Origin: Candidatus Symbiopectobacterium sp. NZEC151
Lineage (GTDB): Bacteria; Pseudomonadota; Gammaproteobacteria; Enterobacterales; Enterobacteriaceae
DNA: 64,000 bases
Reading direction: 5' to 3'
NCBI RefSeq assembly: GCF_025962655.1
Contig: NZ_JAGFPE010000005.1
Coordinates: 310,001 to 374,000, forward strand
Every line of letters starts with the position of its first letter. The first letter of the stretch is position 1. The position numbers and the translations under genes were made by a program. The notes under the pieces were generated by a model that saw only the letters and a list, made by a program, of their open reading frames with translations, was not told where the DNA came from and did no database searches. Positions 45,067-55,340 of the stretch are shown here, piece after piece.

Positions 45067-46110
45067 ATGACTCAATCGATGATATGGCGTCTTTCATTGG
45101 CACTGGTCGTCAGCGTGCTGGGGGGGCCGGTGCTGGCCGAAACGATGCCGACCCGAACCGTGCAGTATTACGGCGATCGTTCCGTTACCGTACCCGCTCA
45201 AATAGAGCGAGTAGCCACCTCCTGGAATGCGCAGAATTCGATTATCGCCATGTTGGGTTATGGCGATCGTATTGTCGCAACCACCAAAATCGTGCGCGAT
45301 ACGCCGCTGTTTCGCCAGTTTGTGCCGTCGATTGCGCAGGCGGCTTTAGCCTCGCGCAGCGGTGACATGGGGATTAACAGCGAAGTGCTGGTTGCCAAAC
45401 GCGCTCAGGTGCTGTTTGTGCCGCAGAGCATACCGTTAGCAGAAGCGGAGACGCTGAGCAAAGCGGGGGTTCAGGTGGTGGCGCTGCGTTACAACTCGCT
45501 GGAGGCGATGGTGGAGCGCACGCTGATTACCGGCGACATTCTCGGGCCGGATGCGTTACAGCGTGCCCGCGATTTTGCCGTCTATTATCAGGATAACGTG
45601 CGCCGGGTACAGGCGGTGATTGAGCGCATTCCCCGTGAGCAGCGCGTAAAGGTATACCACGCCGTGGGCGATCCGCTGACCACCTCGGGCCGTCCTTCTC
45701 TTAATCAAGACTGGATGGATCTCGGCGGCGCAATAAACGTGGCGGAGCCTTGGTTTCGTAAGGCGGGCGTCAGCACCGCACCGGTTTCACTTGAGCAGGT
45801 GGTGCAAGCCGACCCTGATGTGATAATCACCATGCGCGCCAGCGACGCGGCGGCAATCCGTCAGGATCCGCACTGGCAAACGCTCAGGGCGGTGCAACAA
45901 GGGCGCGTCTATGCCAATCCGCAGGGGATGTTCTGGTGGTGCCGCGAAACCTCCGAGCAGGCGTTGCAGTTTCTCTGGCTGGCAAAAACGCTCTATCCGC
46001 AGCAGATGCAGCATATCGATATGGCAAAAGAAACTCACGACTTCTACCAACGGTTCTACGGTTTTGATCTGAACGCGCAGCAGGTCGAGGATATTTTACA
46101 CCCGCGTTAA
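45067..46110 (+). CDS. Periplasmic iron-complex-type substrate-binding protein
   Basis: 347 residues from ATG at 45067, 4 bp after the receptor stop; a longer reading overlaps the receptor. An N-terminal signal peptide ends near VLGGPVLAE. The rest is a class III periplasmic binding fold (Peripla_BP_2, as in BtuF, FhuD): RVATSWNAQNSIIAMLGYGDRIV, a long central helix, and a second lobe with DPDVIITMR. Its operon partner is the TonB receptor, which suggests a siderophore or similar metal complex. No ABC permease or ATPase gene follows, so it must use components encoded elsewhere or have another role. Confidence 0.88.
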   Translation: MTQSMIWRLSLALVVSVLGGPVLAETMPTRTVQYYGDRSVTVPAQIERVATSWNAQNSIIAMLGYGDRIVATTKIVRDTPLFRQFVPSIAQAALASRSGDMGINSEVLVAKRAQVLFVPQSIPLAEAETLSKAGVQVVALRYNSLEAMVERTLITGDILGPDALQRARDFAVYYQDNVRRVQAVIERIPREQRVKVYHAVGDPLTTSGRPSLNQDWMDLGGAINVAEPWFRKAGVSTAPVSLEQVVQADPDVIITMRASDAAAIRQDPHWQTLRAVQQGRVYANPQGMFWWCRETSEQALQFLWLAKTLYPQQMQHIDMAKETHDFYQRFYGFDLNAQQVEDILHPR

Positions 46111-46189
46111 TCGTCTGGAACGCCGCCAGCACGGGGCGTTCCGCGTCTCATGTCCTTCCTGCATCCCCTTTCCACCCAGTGATCGCCAT

Positions 46190-46210
46190 AAACGAACCGT
46201 CGGTTTCATT
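46190..46210. promoter_or_regulatory. KdgR-like operator upstream of rhiT
   Basis: AAACGAACC-GTC-GGTTTCATT: the right arm fits the KdgR half-site GTTTCATT and the left arm is a diverged copy. KdgR represses pectin and rhamnogalacturonan catabolic genes in Dickeya. It lies about 200 bp before the rhiT start. Confidence 0.4.
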
Positions 46211-46406
46211 GGTTTAAAATGGCTTTTTATAAAAACCTTGAGGTCGATCGTCGCGTTCTTCCCTGGGATGCCAATCCCGCTCGGGGCGTGGCAACGGTGC
46301 AAAGGTTTTCGCAACGTCCCGGCAGTAGTTTAGCTATCACGGCAGTAACGGGGTTGTACCCTGCCGCATTACCTTCATAAAGACAATGACACAGGAAGGA
46401 TGGCAA

Positions 46407-47969
46407 ATGAAAACGCGTAAAATTGGGCTGGCCAACTACTTGGCTTACGGCTCAGGTGATTTTCTCGGTGCGGGAACCACGGCGCTAACGGCGGCGTGGT
46501 TGCTCTATTTTTACACCACCTTTTGTGGTTTGACGCCCATTGAAGCCACGTTTATTTTCGCGATGGCCAGAGTGCTGGATGCCGTCGTCAGCCCGCTGAT
46601 GGGTTTCCTGACGGACAACTTTGGATCAACCCGCTTGGGTAAACGCTTTGGTCGCCGTAAATTCTTCATTTTGCTCGGTATCCCCTGTGTGTTCAGCTAC
46701 AGCTTTATGTGGGTGGGCGACATGGGGTACTGGTACTATCTGCTGACCTATCTGGTGTTTGACGTGGTCTACACCATGATTCTGGTGCCGTATGAAACGC
46801 TGGTACCGGAAATGACCGATGATTTTAAACAGAAAACCAAATTCTCCGGTGCGCGTATCGCGCTGGCGCAACTTTCTGCCATTCTGGCGGCCTTCCTGCC
46901 CGGTATCCTGCTCAGCCACTTTGGCAAGGACAACGCGATTTCCTTCTTCTACTCAAGTCTGGTGTTCTCGGTGATTTGTGCCGCCGTGCTGACGCTGGTG
47001 TATTTCTTTACCTGGGAACGGCCGCGCGAAGAGATGTCGGCGGCGTCCTTGCAGGCAGAAAAGGAACGCCAGTCGCTGACGCTGAAGCAAAGCCTGAAAC
47101 GCCTGAATGTCGAACTCTCTTCCACGCTGCGCATTCGTATTTTCCGTCAACATCTCGGGATGTACCTCGGCGGCTACATTGCGCAGGACGTGTTTAATGC
47201 CGTGTTCACTTACTACGTGGTGTTTGTGTTGATGCAAAGCCCCACGGTGGCGTCCAACCTGATGGGCACCATGGCTATCCTGCAATTCCTGGCGGTGATT
47301 GGTATGATCCCGCTGTGTATTCGCTTCGGACCGGCACCTTCCTACCGTCTGGTGGTTTGCCTGTTCGGTCTGGCCGCGATGTCTTACGGTGCGCTCTATT
47401 ACAGCGGCCTGCACGATGTGTTCTCTCTGTTGTTGCTGGTCTCTGCGTTGGCGGGGCTGGGGCGCGGTGGCATCAACTACGTGCCGTGGAATACCTACAC
47501 CTATATTGCCGATGTGGACGAAGTGATCACCGCACAACGTCGTGAAGGGATCTTCGCCGGGATCATGACGCTGACCCGTAAGGCCTCTCAGGCAGGCGCG
47601 GTGATGCTGGTTGGCGTGGTACTGCAATTGTCGGGGTTTGTTTCAGGGCAGAGCGTACAGGCACCGGGCGTGAGCCACACCATCCTGATGGTGCTTAGTG
47701 TAGGCACAGTCTGCGTGCTGGCGTTGGGTTTTCTGGTCTCATTACGGTTTAAACTGAACCTGCAAACACACCAGACCCTGCGTGAAGAGACGCTAAAAAT
47801 GCGCGAAGCCGGACGTCCGGTGCCGGAACTCATCACGCCGCAGGCGCGTCAGGTGGTGGAAATGCTCTCTGGCATGTCTTACGAATCGCTGTGGGGCAAC
47901 AACAATATCGGTTACCTGAATCGCCACAAACAGCCGGCGCATTCAGCAACCCAGGTGACTCAGCATTAA
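46407..47969 (+). CDS. rhiT: Rhamnogalacturonide transporter RhiT (GPH family)
   Basis: 520 residues from ATG at 46407, which has AGGAAGGA six bases upstream; an upstream ATG (46386) lacks a good site. The twelve-helix glycoside-pentoside-hexuronide:cation symporter fold is indicated by YGSGDFLGAG near the start, RLGKRFGRRKFFIL (basic loop 2-3) and DEVITAQRREGIFAGIMTLTRKASQAG. The assignment to rhamnogalacturonide comes from the next gene, an unsaturated rhamnogalacturonyl hydrolase, and from the rhiTN operon known in Dickeya. It imports unsaturated rhamnogalacturonides released by rhamnogalacturonan lyases. Confidence 0.88.
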   Translation: MKTRKIGLANYLAYGSGDFLGAGTTALTAAWLLYFYTTFCGLTPIEATFIFAMARVLDAVVSPLMGFLTDNFGSTRLGKRFGRRKFFILLGIPCVFSYSFMWVGDMGYWYYLLTYLVFDVVYTMILVPYETLVPEMTDDFKQKTKFSGARIALAQLSAILAAFLPGILLSHFGKDNAISFFYSSLVFSVICAAVLTLVYFFTWERPREEMSAASLQAEKERQSLTLKQSLKRLNVELSSTLRIRIFRQHLGMYLGGYIAQDVFNAVFTYYVVFVLMQSPTVASNLMGTMAILQFLAVIGMIPLCIRFGPAPSYRLVVCLFGLAAMSYGALYYSGLHDVFSLLLLVSALAGLGRGGINYVPWNTYTYIADVDEVITAQRREGIFAGIMTLTRKASQAGAVMLVGVVLQLSGFVSGQSVQAPGVSHTILMVLSVGTVCVLALGFLVSLRFKLNLQTHQTLREETLKMREAGRPVPELITPQARQVVEMLSGMSYESLWGNNNIGYLNRHKQPAHSATQVTQH

Positions 47970-47987
47970 CCGCATTAACGCATTAAC
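47963..47987 (+). repeat. Three GCATTAAC octamers at the rhiT/rhiN junction
   Basis: Copies at 47963-47970, 47972-47979 and 47980-47987. The first contains the rhiT stop codon, and the repeats fill the spacer up to rhiN. Confidence 0.8.
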
Positions 47988-48008
47988 GATAAGAGTGGAT
48001 GATAAACT

Positions 48009-49148
48009 ATGACCGTATTCAGTGTTAAACATAGCCCGCTGCTGCGTCAGCCTGAGCACTTTATCTCTCGCGACGATCTGAAGGCGCTGATCTGTCGCAT
48101 TACCGATAATCTGGTCAATATCAAGGATGAAACCGGTGAGTTTCTGCTGCGGTTGGATGATGGTCGTGTCATCGATACCAAGGGTTGGGCCGGGTGGGAG
48201 TGGACGCACGGTATTGGCCTGTACGGCATTTACCAGTATTACCAACAGACCGGCGATGACCAGATGCGTGCCATCATTGATGATTGGTTCGAGGCGCGTC
48301 TGGCGGAAGGTACGCCCACCAAGAACGTCAATACGGTCTGCCCGTTCCTGACGCTGGCCTATCGCTATGAAGAGACGCGCGATGCCCGTTGGGTACCCTA
48401 TCTGGAACGCTGGGCGGAGTGGGTGATGTACGACATGCCGCGCACCCAGAAAAACGGTTTGCAGCATATCGTCTACAACAGCGAAAACACCGATCAGCTG
48501 TGGGATGACACCCTGATGATGAGCGTGCTGCCGCTGGCAAAAATCGGCAAGCTGCTCAACCGCCCTGAATTTATCGAAGAGGCGACCTACCAGTTCTTAC
48601 TGCACGTGCAGTATCTGATGGACAGACGCAGCGGCCTGTGGTTCCACGGTTGGACGTTTGATGGTAAGCACAATTTCGCCGAAGCGCGTTGGGCGCGCGG
48701 CAATAGCTGGCTGACGGTGGCGATTCCTGAGTTTATCGAACTTCTGGAACTGCCAGAAGGAAACGCAACGCGCCGCTTCCTGTTGCAGGTGCTGGAAAGC
48801 CAGATTGAAGCGCTGGCGCAGTATCAGGATGACAGCGGCCTGTGGCACACGCTGCTGGATGATGCCAACTCTTACGTGGAAAGCTCTGCAACCGCCGGAT
48901 TTGCCTATGGCATCCTGAAGGCGGTGCGCAAACGCTATGTGGATAAGCGCTATGCCGACATGGCGGAAAAAGCGATTCGTGGCGTGATTGCCAACATCAA
49001 TCCGCAAGGCGAACTGGTCAATGTGTCGTTTGGTACCGCCATGGGCCGCGATCTGGATTACTACCGCCAGATTCCGCTGACTTCCATGCCTTACGGTCAG
49101 GCGATGGCAATTCTGTGCCTGTCTGAGTATCTGCGCGTCTATTTGTAA
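48009..49148 (+). CDS. rhiN: Unsaturated rhamnogalacturonyl hydrolase RhiN (GH105)
   Basis: 379 residues, a six-hairpin (alpha/alpha)6 barrel of glycoside hydrolase family 105, with no signal peptide and therefore cytoplasmic. It removes the terminal unsaturated galacturonic acid from rhamnogalacturonides after import. Diagnostic stretches are GWAGWEWTHGIGLYG, SENTDQLWDDTLMMSV with the catalytic Asp, FHGWTFDGKHNFAEARWARGNSW and YVESSATAGFAYG. It lies 40 bp after rhiT; operon expression is expected. Confidence 0.93.
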   Translation: MTVFSVKHSPLLRQPEHFISRDDLKALICRITDNLVNIKDETGEFLLRLDDGRVIDTKGWAGWEWTHGIGLYGIYQYYQQTGDDQMRAIIDDWFEARLAEGTPTKNVNTVCPFLTLAYRYEETRDARWVPYLERWAEWVMYDMPRTQKNGLQHIVYNSENTDQLWDDTLMMSVLPLAKIGKLLNRPEFIEEATYQFLLHVQYLMDRRSGLWFHGWTFDGKHNFAEARWARGNSWLTVAIPEFIELLELPEGNATRRFLLQVLESQIEALAQYQDDSGLWHTLLDDANSYVESSATAGFAYGILKAVRKRYVDKRYADMAEKAIRGVIANINPQGELVNVSFGTAMGRDLDYYRQIPLTSMPYGQAMAILCLSEYLRVYL

Positions 49149-49166
49149 TCGGTAACCGAGAAATTG

Positions 49167-49199
49167 CCCCGCGAAGGCCGTATCTGCTTCGCGGGGTTT
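49167..49199. terminator. Bidirectional terminator between rhiN and the metallo-hydrolase gene
   Basis: Perfect 10-bp stem CCCCGCGAAG / CTTCGCGGGG with a 10-nt loop, followed by TTT on the plus strand; it lies between two convergent genes. Confidence 0.75.
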
Positions 49200-49203
49200 G
49201 GCA

Positions 49204-50181
49204 TTATTTCAATCCGTTCAGGCTGTAAGTGACCGGGATCCAGCGATAGCCATTGGTAGTGCCGTTGCGTTCCACGCGGGTATTCACATGGCCGATGCCT
49301 GGGAACGGCAGGTGTGCGCCCGCCACCAGATAGCCTTCACTGGCAGCCTGAGCAAACAGGGCTTCGCGGGTTTTGGTGGCCTGACCCATATCAGAATCGA
49401 AGCTGATGGTGGTTTCCGGTAGCGGCATTTGCACCGCTTCTGCGTGCACGATATCGCCCCATGCCAGCAATTTCTGGCTGTCACTGACGATGCTATACGC
49501 GGTGTGTCCCGGCGTGTGGCCTGGTGCAAACACCGGCGCAATGCCCGGCAGCAGCGCGGCATCCCCGGTAAAGGTTTTCACTTTATTTGCAGCAGCAAGG
49601 ATCTTGAAGACGTCCTGCACCCGTTGGAAGGCGGGCTTGCGTTCGGGGGCGGCTTGCGCCAGGTGCTGCGGATCCAGCCAGAAATCATACTCTTTTTGCG
49701 AAACGTAAACGGTCGCATTGGGGTAGGCGAGCTTACCGTTTTGCACCAGACCGCTAAAATGGTCGCCGTGCAGGTGGGTCATCAGGATGGTATCGACCTG
49801 CTCTGGGCGATAGCCAGCCGCCAACAGATTTTTCTGCACTTTTCCGACGTTGCTGTTCGCTTGCGTGCCGTTGCCGGTATCAATCAGCACCAGATTTTTG
49901 CCGGTGTTGACCAGAAACGCATTGATGGAGGTTTCGACGGTAGGGGATAACGATTTCTCTGCCAGCAGTTGGCGAATGGTGTTGGGATCGGTGCGCGTGA
50001 GCATTTTGTCCATCGGCATGGCGTTGGTGCCATCTGAAAGCGCGGTGATTTCATATTGACCCAGCAATTGCCGATAGTAGCCGGGTTGGGTTTTGACTTG
50101 CGCCGTGGGTTCTGCCACTGCGACATCAGGGAGGCCAAATGCTGTCATAGCCATCAGACACGCCGCTTTCAAAGGTTTCAT
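49204..50181 (-). CDS. Secreted metallo-beta-lactamase-fold hydrolase
   Basis: 325 residues from ATG at 50181, which opens a signal peptide (MKPLKAACLMAMTAFGLPDVAVA); a longer reading to 50262 lacks it. The metal-binding motif is THLHGDH (H136, H138, D140, H141), and PGHTPGHT and GDIVH supply further ligands, so two zinc sites are expected. It belongs to the broad quorum-quenching lactonase / alkylsulfatase-like MBL group, but the substrate cannot be read from sequence; beta-lactamase activity should not be assumed. It is monocistronic and divergent from queE. Confidence 0.85.
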   Translation of the reverse strand: MKPLKAACLMAMTAFGLPDVAVAEPTAQVKTQPGYYRQLLGQYEITALSDGTNAMPMDKMLTRTDPNTIRQLLAEKSLSPTVETSINAFLVNTGKNLVLIDTGNGTQANSNVGKVQKNLLAAGYRPEQVDTILMTHLHGDHFSGLVQNGKLAYPNATVYVSQKEYDFWLDPQHLAQAAPERKPAFQRVQDVFKILAAANKVKTFTGDAALLPGIAPVFAPGHTPGHTAYSIVSDSQKLLAWGDIVHAEAVQMPLPETTISFDSDMGQATKTREALFAQAASEGYLVAGAHLPFPGIGHVNTRVERNGTTNGYRWIPVTYSLNGLK

Positions 50182-50408
50182 CGTATCGTTCCTTGTCGTA
50201 AACACCGTGAAAAAGAAATGGGCAATCCCTTTGATTATTAACCGAACTGCAACATTCCTCAAATGTTATCACCCCCTATCCTAGCGTTATATTGCACCTG
50301 CTATCTGGTGCTATCTCGCAATGCGGCATTTGGCGCACCGCAGGCAATCTGCGATAATAGCCGTTTGCCAGCCCTGGCTGGTACCCGATGGCTAAATGAT
50401 AGGTTGTT

Positions 50409-51080
50409 ATGCTGTACCCGATAAATGAGATGTTTCAAACCCTGCAAGGTGAAGGCTTTTTTACCGGCGTTCCGGCGATTTTTGTCCGTCTGCAAGGGTG
50501 TCCGGTGGGTTGCAGTTGGTGCGATACCAAACACACCTGGGATAAGTTTGCTGAACGTGAAACCACGCTGGATCATATTCTGGTAAAGACGCAGGAGAGC
50601 GACGCCTGGGCACCGGCCAGCCCGGAAGCGATTCTGGCGCGCATCCAGCAAGAGGGGTATAGCGCACGGCATATCGTTATCACCGGCGGTGAGCCTTGCA
50701 TCCACGATTTGACGCCGCTGACCGACTATCTCGAGCAAAACGGCTACCGCTGCCAGATAGAAACCAGCGGTACGCATGATGTGCGCTGTTCTCCGCAGAC
50801 CTGGGTCACGGTCTCACCCAAAGTGAATATGCGTGGTGGTATGGTGGTGCTCGATCAGGCATTAGTGCGCGCTGATGAAATCAAGCATCCGGTGGCGCGA
50901 GAGAAAGACATTGACGCGCTGGATGCCCTGCTGGCGCGCTTACACGATGATAAAGCACGTATCATCGCCTTGCAGCCCATCAGTCAGAAAGACGCGGCGA
51001 CCAAACTCTGTATCGAAACCTGTATCGCGCGTAACTGGCGTCTGTCGATGCAGACGCACAAGTATCTGAATATCGCTTGA
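50409..51080 (+). CDS. queE: 7-carboxy-7-deazaguanine synthase
   Basis: 223 residues, a radical SAM enzyme with the variant cluster motif CPVGCSWC (C31, C35, C38) as in E. coli QueE. It rearranges 6-carboxy-5,6,7,8-tetrahydropterin to 7-carboxy-7-deazaguanine in queuosine synthesis. The SAM-binding GGEP motif (ITGGEPCIHD) and VSPKVNMRGG are present. Convergent with queD, which supplies its substrate; the pair also lies together in the E. coli eno-queE-queD-cysJ region. Confidence 0.97.
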   Translation: MLYPINEMFQTLQGEGFFTGVPAIFVRLQGCPVGCSWCDTKHTWDKFAERETTLDHILVKTQESDAWAPASPEAILARIQQEGYSARHIVITGGEPCIHDLTPLTDYLEQNGYRCQIETSGTHDVRCSPQTWVTVSPKVNMRGGMVVLDQALVRADEIKHPVAREKDIDALDALLARLHDDKARIIALQPISQKDAATKLCIETCIARNWRLSMQTHKYLNIA

Positions 51081-51096
51081 TGGCAGGTCGATCCTT

Positions 51097-51459
51097 TTAT
51101 TCCCCGCGATAAACGCAGCCCGCCGTGCAGGTTTCTTTCACCATCACGGCGCTCAGCAGAGGCAGTGTGGGTTTTAACTGCTGCCAAATCCAGTGCGCCA
51201 GCACCTCGCTGGTGGGGTTTTCCAATCCGGCAATTTCATTGAGGTAGTGGTGATCCAACTGCTGCCAAACCGGGTTGAATACCGCTTTCAAGTCGGCGAA
51301 ATCCATCACCCAGCCGGTATGCGGGTCGACTTCACCGGTGATTTCCAGTCTCACCATAAAGGAATGCCCGTGCAAGCGGCCACATTTATGCCCTTCCGGC
51401 ACGTGCGGCAGGTGGTGGGCGGCTTCAAACTGAAAATCTTTAAATAGCGTAGTGACCAT
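51097..51459 (-). CDS. queD: 6-carboxy-5,6,7,8-tetrahydropterin synthase
   Basis: 120 residues from ATG at 51459 (MVTTLFKDF), matching E. coli QueD; a longer reading to 51534 has no family support. The 6-pyruvoyl-tetrahydropterin synthase fold shows the zinc and catalytic motif [24 protein letters not shown] with Cys26, His30 and His32, and the C-terminal [13 protein letters not shown]. It acts one step before QueE in the queuosine pathway. Confidence 0.97.
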   Translation of the reverse strand: MVTTLFKDFQFEAAHHLPHVPEGHKCGRLHGHSFMVRLEITGEVDPHTGWVMDFADLKAVFNPVWQQLDHHYLNEIAGLENPTSEVLAHWIWQQLKPTLPLLSAVMVKETCTAGCVYRGE

Positions 51460-51765
51460 AACAACGTTCCTGAAGGGATAACCAAGCGTAAACAAAAGCC
51501 GTCGCATACTACCGGAAAGTCGTCCTTGAAGCACGTTTGGTTGAAGAATAATCTGATTGATGGGGCGTTCATCTGAGCGGGCAACCTATAACGCTTTAAG
51601 CGTTAAGGATTATCAGAAAAACCATTTAGGCATTTTGGTTATTAAATATTGCCATCGCGTCTTTAATTGTTGCGCGCGGGATAGGTAACCTTATATTCCA
51701 TACAACTTTAGATTGCATAAATATCGCTTTATCGCGGGACGACTTAAAAGGACACTGAAATCACG
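51460..51765. promoter_or_regulatory. Divergent queD / cysJ control region
   Basis: 306 bp. The right part (about 51,680-51,720) is AT-rich with TTATATTCCATAC and TTTAGATTGCATA stretches, where CysB activator binding is expected before cysJIH, but I cannot define the site with confidence. A short AACCA-N10-TTGGTT dyad is near 51,620-51,641. No ORF. Confidence 0.45.
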
Positions 51766-53580
51766 ATGACCACTCCGGTTTCGTTGCTGCCGCTTAGTGC
51801 CGAGCAGCTCGCGCGTTTGCAAAGCGCCACGGGGGATTTTTCTCCAGCGCAGCTGGCCTGGCTGTCAGGCTATTTTTGGGGCGTCGCGCAGGGCCATGGG
51901 GCTCAAAGCGGTGCCGTGTCGGCCGTCTCGCTCCCGGCCAGCGCCGCTGCGCCTGCACAAAGTATTACCCTTATTTCCGCATCGCAAACGGGCAATGCTC
52001 GCCGTGTGGCCGAACAGCTGCGTGACGATTTGCTGGCTGCCAAGCTTGCGGTCACGTTGGTGAATGCTGGCGACTATAAATTTAAGCAAATTGCGCAGGA
52101 AACGCTGTTGCTGGTGGTGACCTCTACGCAAGGGGAAGGGGAGCCGCCGGAAGAGGCCGTAGCGCTGCATAAATTCCTGTTATCCAAAAAAGCCCCCGCG
52201 CTAAAAACCACGTCATTTGCGGTGTTCGGCTTGGGCGATACCTCTTACGAATTCTTCTGCAAAGCCGGTAAAGATGTCGATGGTCGCTTGGCTGAGCTGG
52301 GGGCAGAGCGCCTGCTCGATCGTGTGGATGCCGATGTTGACTATCAGGCGGCCGCCGAACAGTGGCGTCGCCAGATTGTCGATATCCTTCAGGCGCGCGT
52401 TCCGGCACAAGGCGCGGCGGTTATTCAGGCGAGCGCCAGCGGAACGCGGGATGAAATTTCCAGCAGTCCTTACAGTAAAGCCGCCCCTTACGCGGCAAGT
52501 TTCGCCGTGAATCAGAAAATCACGGGGCGTGCGTCCGATAAGGATGTGCGTCATATCGAGATCGACCTGGGTGATTCCGGGCTGCGCTATCAACCGGGTG
52601 ATGCGCTTGGCGTGTGGTATCAAAACGATCCGGCGCTGGTGCAAGAGCTGCTGGAACTGCTGTGGTTGAAAGGGGATGAATCGGTGACCGTGGCAGGAGA
52701 CACACTGCCTTTGTCGCAGGCGCTGCAACGCCATTTCGAACTGACGCAAAACACCGCGCCGTTGGTGGAGAAGTATGCCGCGTTGTCCCGTAACGAGGCA
52801 TTGCTGGCGTTGGTGGCAGAAAAACCTGCGCTGCAACAGTTCGCCCAGCGCACGCCGCTGGTGGACATGGTGCGTCAGGCGCCGACGGAACTGACGCCGG
52901 AGCAACTGATTGGCTGGCTGCGCCCGTTGACGCCGCGCCTCTATTCTATCGCTTCGTCTCAGGCCGAGGCCGAAAGCGAGGTGCATATTACCGTGGGCGT
53001 GGTGCGCTATGACTATGAGGGGCGGGCGCGAACCGGCGGTGCATCTGGTTATCTGGCGGATCGTCTGAATGAAGACGATGAGATTCAGGTCTTTATTGAA
53101 CATAACGACCACTTCCGCCTGCCTGCCGATCCCGCTACCCCCGTCATCATGATCGGGCCTGGCACCGGCATTGCTCCGTTCCGCGCCTTTATGCAACAGC
53201 GTGAAGCGGACGGTGCAGAAGGGAAAAACTGGCTGTTTTTCGGCAACCCGCACTTTACCGAAGATTTTCTCTATCAGGTGGAATGGCAACGCTACGTGAA
53301 AGACGGACTGCTGACCCACATCGATCTGGCCTGGTCGCGCGATCAGGCACACAAGATCTATGTGCAGGACAAACTGCGCGAGAAGGGCGAACAGCTGTGG
53401 CGCTGGATCCAGGACGGTGCACATCTTTACGTGTGCGGCGATGCCAACCGCATGGCGAAAGATGTGGAACAGGCGCTGCTGGACATTATCGGTGCCCACG
53501 GCGGTCTGGATGCAGAACAGGCCGATGAATTTTTAAGCGAACTGCGCCTTGAGCGCCGTTATCAGCGCGATGTGTACTAG
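51766..53580 (+). CDS. cysJ: Sulfite reductase flavoprotein subunit
   Basis: 604 residues. It carries an N-terminal flavodoxin-like FMN domain ([16 protein letters not shown]), a connecting/FAD domain ([20 protein letters not shown]) and an NADPH-binding part ([28 protein letters not shown]-terminal RDVY). It transfers electrons from NADPH to the CysI hemoprotein for six-electron reduction of sulfite to sulfide. A TTAAAAGGACACTG ribosome-binding region precedes the ATG. First gene of cysJIH; the order and spacing are as in E. coli. Confidence 0.97.
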   Translation: MTTPVSLLPLSAEQLARLQSATGDFSPAQLAWLSGYFWGVAQGHGAQSGAVSAVSLPASAAAPAQSITLISASQTGNARRVAEQLRDDLLAAKLAVTLVNAGDYKFKQIAQETLLLVVTSTQGEGEPPEEAVALHKFLLSKKAPALKTTSFAVFGLGDTSYEFFCKAGKDVDGRLAELGAERLLDRVDADVDYQAAAEQWRRQIVDILQARVPAQGAAVIQASASGTRDEISSSPYSKAAPYAASFAVNQKITGRASDKDVRHIEIDLGDSGLRYQPGDALGVWYQNDPALVQELLELLWLKGDESVTVAGDTLPLSQALQRHFELTQNTAPLVEKYAALSRNEALLALVAEKPALQQFAQRTPLVDMVRQAPTELTPEQLIGWLRPLTPRLYSIASSQAEAESEVHITVGVVRYDYEGRARTGGASGYLADRLNEDDEIQVFIEHNDHFRLPADPATPVIMIGPGTGIAPFRAFMQQREADGAEGKNWLFFGNPHFTEDFLYQVEWQRYVKDGLLTHIDLAWSRDQAHKIYVQDKLREKGEQLWRWIQDGAHLYVCGDANRMAKDVEQALLDIIGAHGGLDAEQADEFLSELRLERRYQRDVY

Positions 53581-53594
53581 CGAGATCACTATCC

Positions 53595-55328
53595 ATGAGC
53601 GAAAAATTATCAATCGATCAACGTTATCCCGGCCCGTTAGTGGTGGAAGGGAAACTCGCTGATGCGGAGCGCCTGAAGCAGGAAAGCAACTACCTGCGCG
53701 GCACCATTGCTGAAGATTTGCAGGAAGGGCTGACGGGCGGTTTTAACGGCGACAACTTTTTGCTGATCCGTTTTCACGGCATGTATCAACAGGATGACCG
53801 CGATATTCGCGCGGAGCGTGCCGAGCAAAAGCTGGAGCCGCGTCATGCCATGATGCTGCGCTGCCGTTTGCCCGGCGGCGTGATGACGCCGGAGCAGTGG
53901 TTAGGGATCGATAAATTTGCCGCCGAGAGCACGCTCTATGGCAGCATTCGTATTACTAACCGCCAGACCTTCCAGTTTCACGGTATCCTGAAGCCGAACG
54001 TGAAACCGGCGCACCAAATGCTCAATCATCTGGGGCTGGATGCGCTGGCGACCGCCAACGATGTGAACCGTAACGTACTCTGTACTTCTAATCCGGTGGA
54101 ATCCGAGCTGCATCAGCAAGCCTATGACTGGGCGAAGAAGATCTCTGAGCATCTGCTGCCGCGTACCCGTGCCTACGCCGAGATCTGGCTGGATCAGGAG
54201 AAGGTCGCTACCACCGATGAAGAGCCGATCCTCGGGGCGACCTATCTGCCGCGTAAGTTCAAAACTACGGTGGTGATCCCGCCGCAAAACGATGTGGATC
54301 TGCACGCCAACGATCTCAATTTTATTGCCATTGCCGACAATGGTCGCCTGGTCGGCTTTAACGTGCTGGTCGGCGGTGGGCTTTCTATCGCCCACGGCGA
54401 TAAGGCAACCTACCCGCGCACTGCCAGTGAGCTGGGCTATATTCCGATTGAGCATACGCTGGCCGTGGCCGAAGCGGTGGTGACTACGCAACGCGATTGG
54501 GGCAACCGCACCAACCGTAAAAATGCCAAAACCAAATATACGCTGGAGCGCGTTGGCGTTGATACTTTCAAACGCGAAGTGGAAAAGCGCGCGGGTGTGA
54601 CCTTTGAATCGCTGCGTCCGTATGAATTCACCGGCCGTGGCGATCGCATTGGCTGGGTGAAAGGTATTGATAGTAAATGGCACCTGACGCTGTTTATCGA
54701 AAATGGCCGTATTCTCGATTATCCAGGCCGTCCGCTGAAAACCGGGTTGGCCGAAATCGCCAAAATCCACAAAGGGGATTTCCGCCTGACGGCGAACCAG
54801 AACCTGATTGTGGCGGGCGTGAGTGCACGCAATAAAGCGAAGATTGATGCGCTGGCACGCGAGCACGGTTTGATTGACGATAGCGTCAGCGAGCAGCGTA
54901 AAAACTCGATGGCCTGCGTATCCTTCCCAACCTGTCCGCTGGCGATGGCGGAAGCCGAGCGTTTCCTGCCGGAATTTGTCACCGACGTGGAAGGCATTAT
55001 GCAGCGCCACGGCGTGGGCGACGAGCATATCGTACTGCGCGTAACCGGTTGTCCGAACGGCTGTGGCCGTGCCATGTTGGCGGAGGTGGGGCTGGTCGGG
55101 AAAGCCGTAGGGCGCTATAACCTGCATCTGGGCGGTAACCGCGAAGGCACTCGCATTCCGCGTATGTACCGCGAAAATATCACGCAGGCGGAGATCCTGA
55201 GCGAGCTGGATGGTCTGATTGGCCGCTGGGCGCGGGAACGCCAGCCTGATGAAGGGTTCGGTGACTTTGCCATCCGTAGTGGCATTATCAAGCCGGTACT
55301 CGATCCGGCGCGCGATTTTTACGATTAA
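53595..55328 (+). CDS. cysI: Sulfite reductase hemoprotein subunit
   Basis: 577 residues. The siroheme and 4Fe-4S ligands are in [17 protein letters not shown] and [12 protein letters not shown], and two nitrite/sulfite reductase ferredoxin-like halves are present. It forms the CysJ-CysI complex that makes sulfide for cysteine synthesis. It starts 14 bp after cysJ and is followed by cysH within 12 bp. Confidence 0.97.
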   Translation: MSEKLSIDQRYPGPLVVEGKLADAERLKQESNYLRGTIAEDLQEGLTGGFNGDNFLLIRFHGMYQQDDRDIRAERAEQKLEPRHAMMLRCRLPGGVMTPEQWLGIDKFAAESTLYGSIRITNRQTFQFHGILKPNVKPAHQMLNHLGLDALATANDVNRNVLCTSNPVESELHQQAYDWAKKISEHLLPRTRAYAEIWLDQEKVATTDEEPILGATYLPRKFKTTVVIPPQNDVDLHANDLNFIAIADNGRLVGFNVLVGGGLSIAHGDKATYPRTASELGYIPIEHTLAVAEAVVTTQRDWGNRTNRKNAKTKYTLERVGVDTFKREVEKRAGVTFESLRPYEFTGRGDRIGWVKGIDSKWHLTLFIENGRILDYPGRPLKTGLAEIAKIHKGDFRLTANQNLIVAGVSARNKAKIDALAREHGLIDDSVSEQRKNSMACVSFPTCPLAMAEAERFLPEFVTDVEGIMQRHGVGDEHIVLRVTGCPNGCGRAMLAEVGLVGKAVGRYNLHLGGNREGTRIPRMYRENITQAEILSELDGLIGRWARERQPDEGFGDFAIRSGIIKPVLDPARDFYD

Positions 55329-55340
55329 CCGGGAGGCATG

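Noticed and set aside
52213-55127. Long antisense frames over cysJ and cysI
   Set aside because: Shadows of conserved genes with no features of their own.
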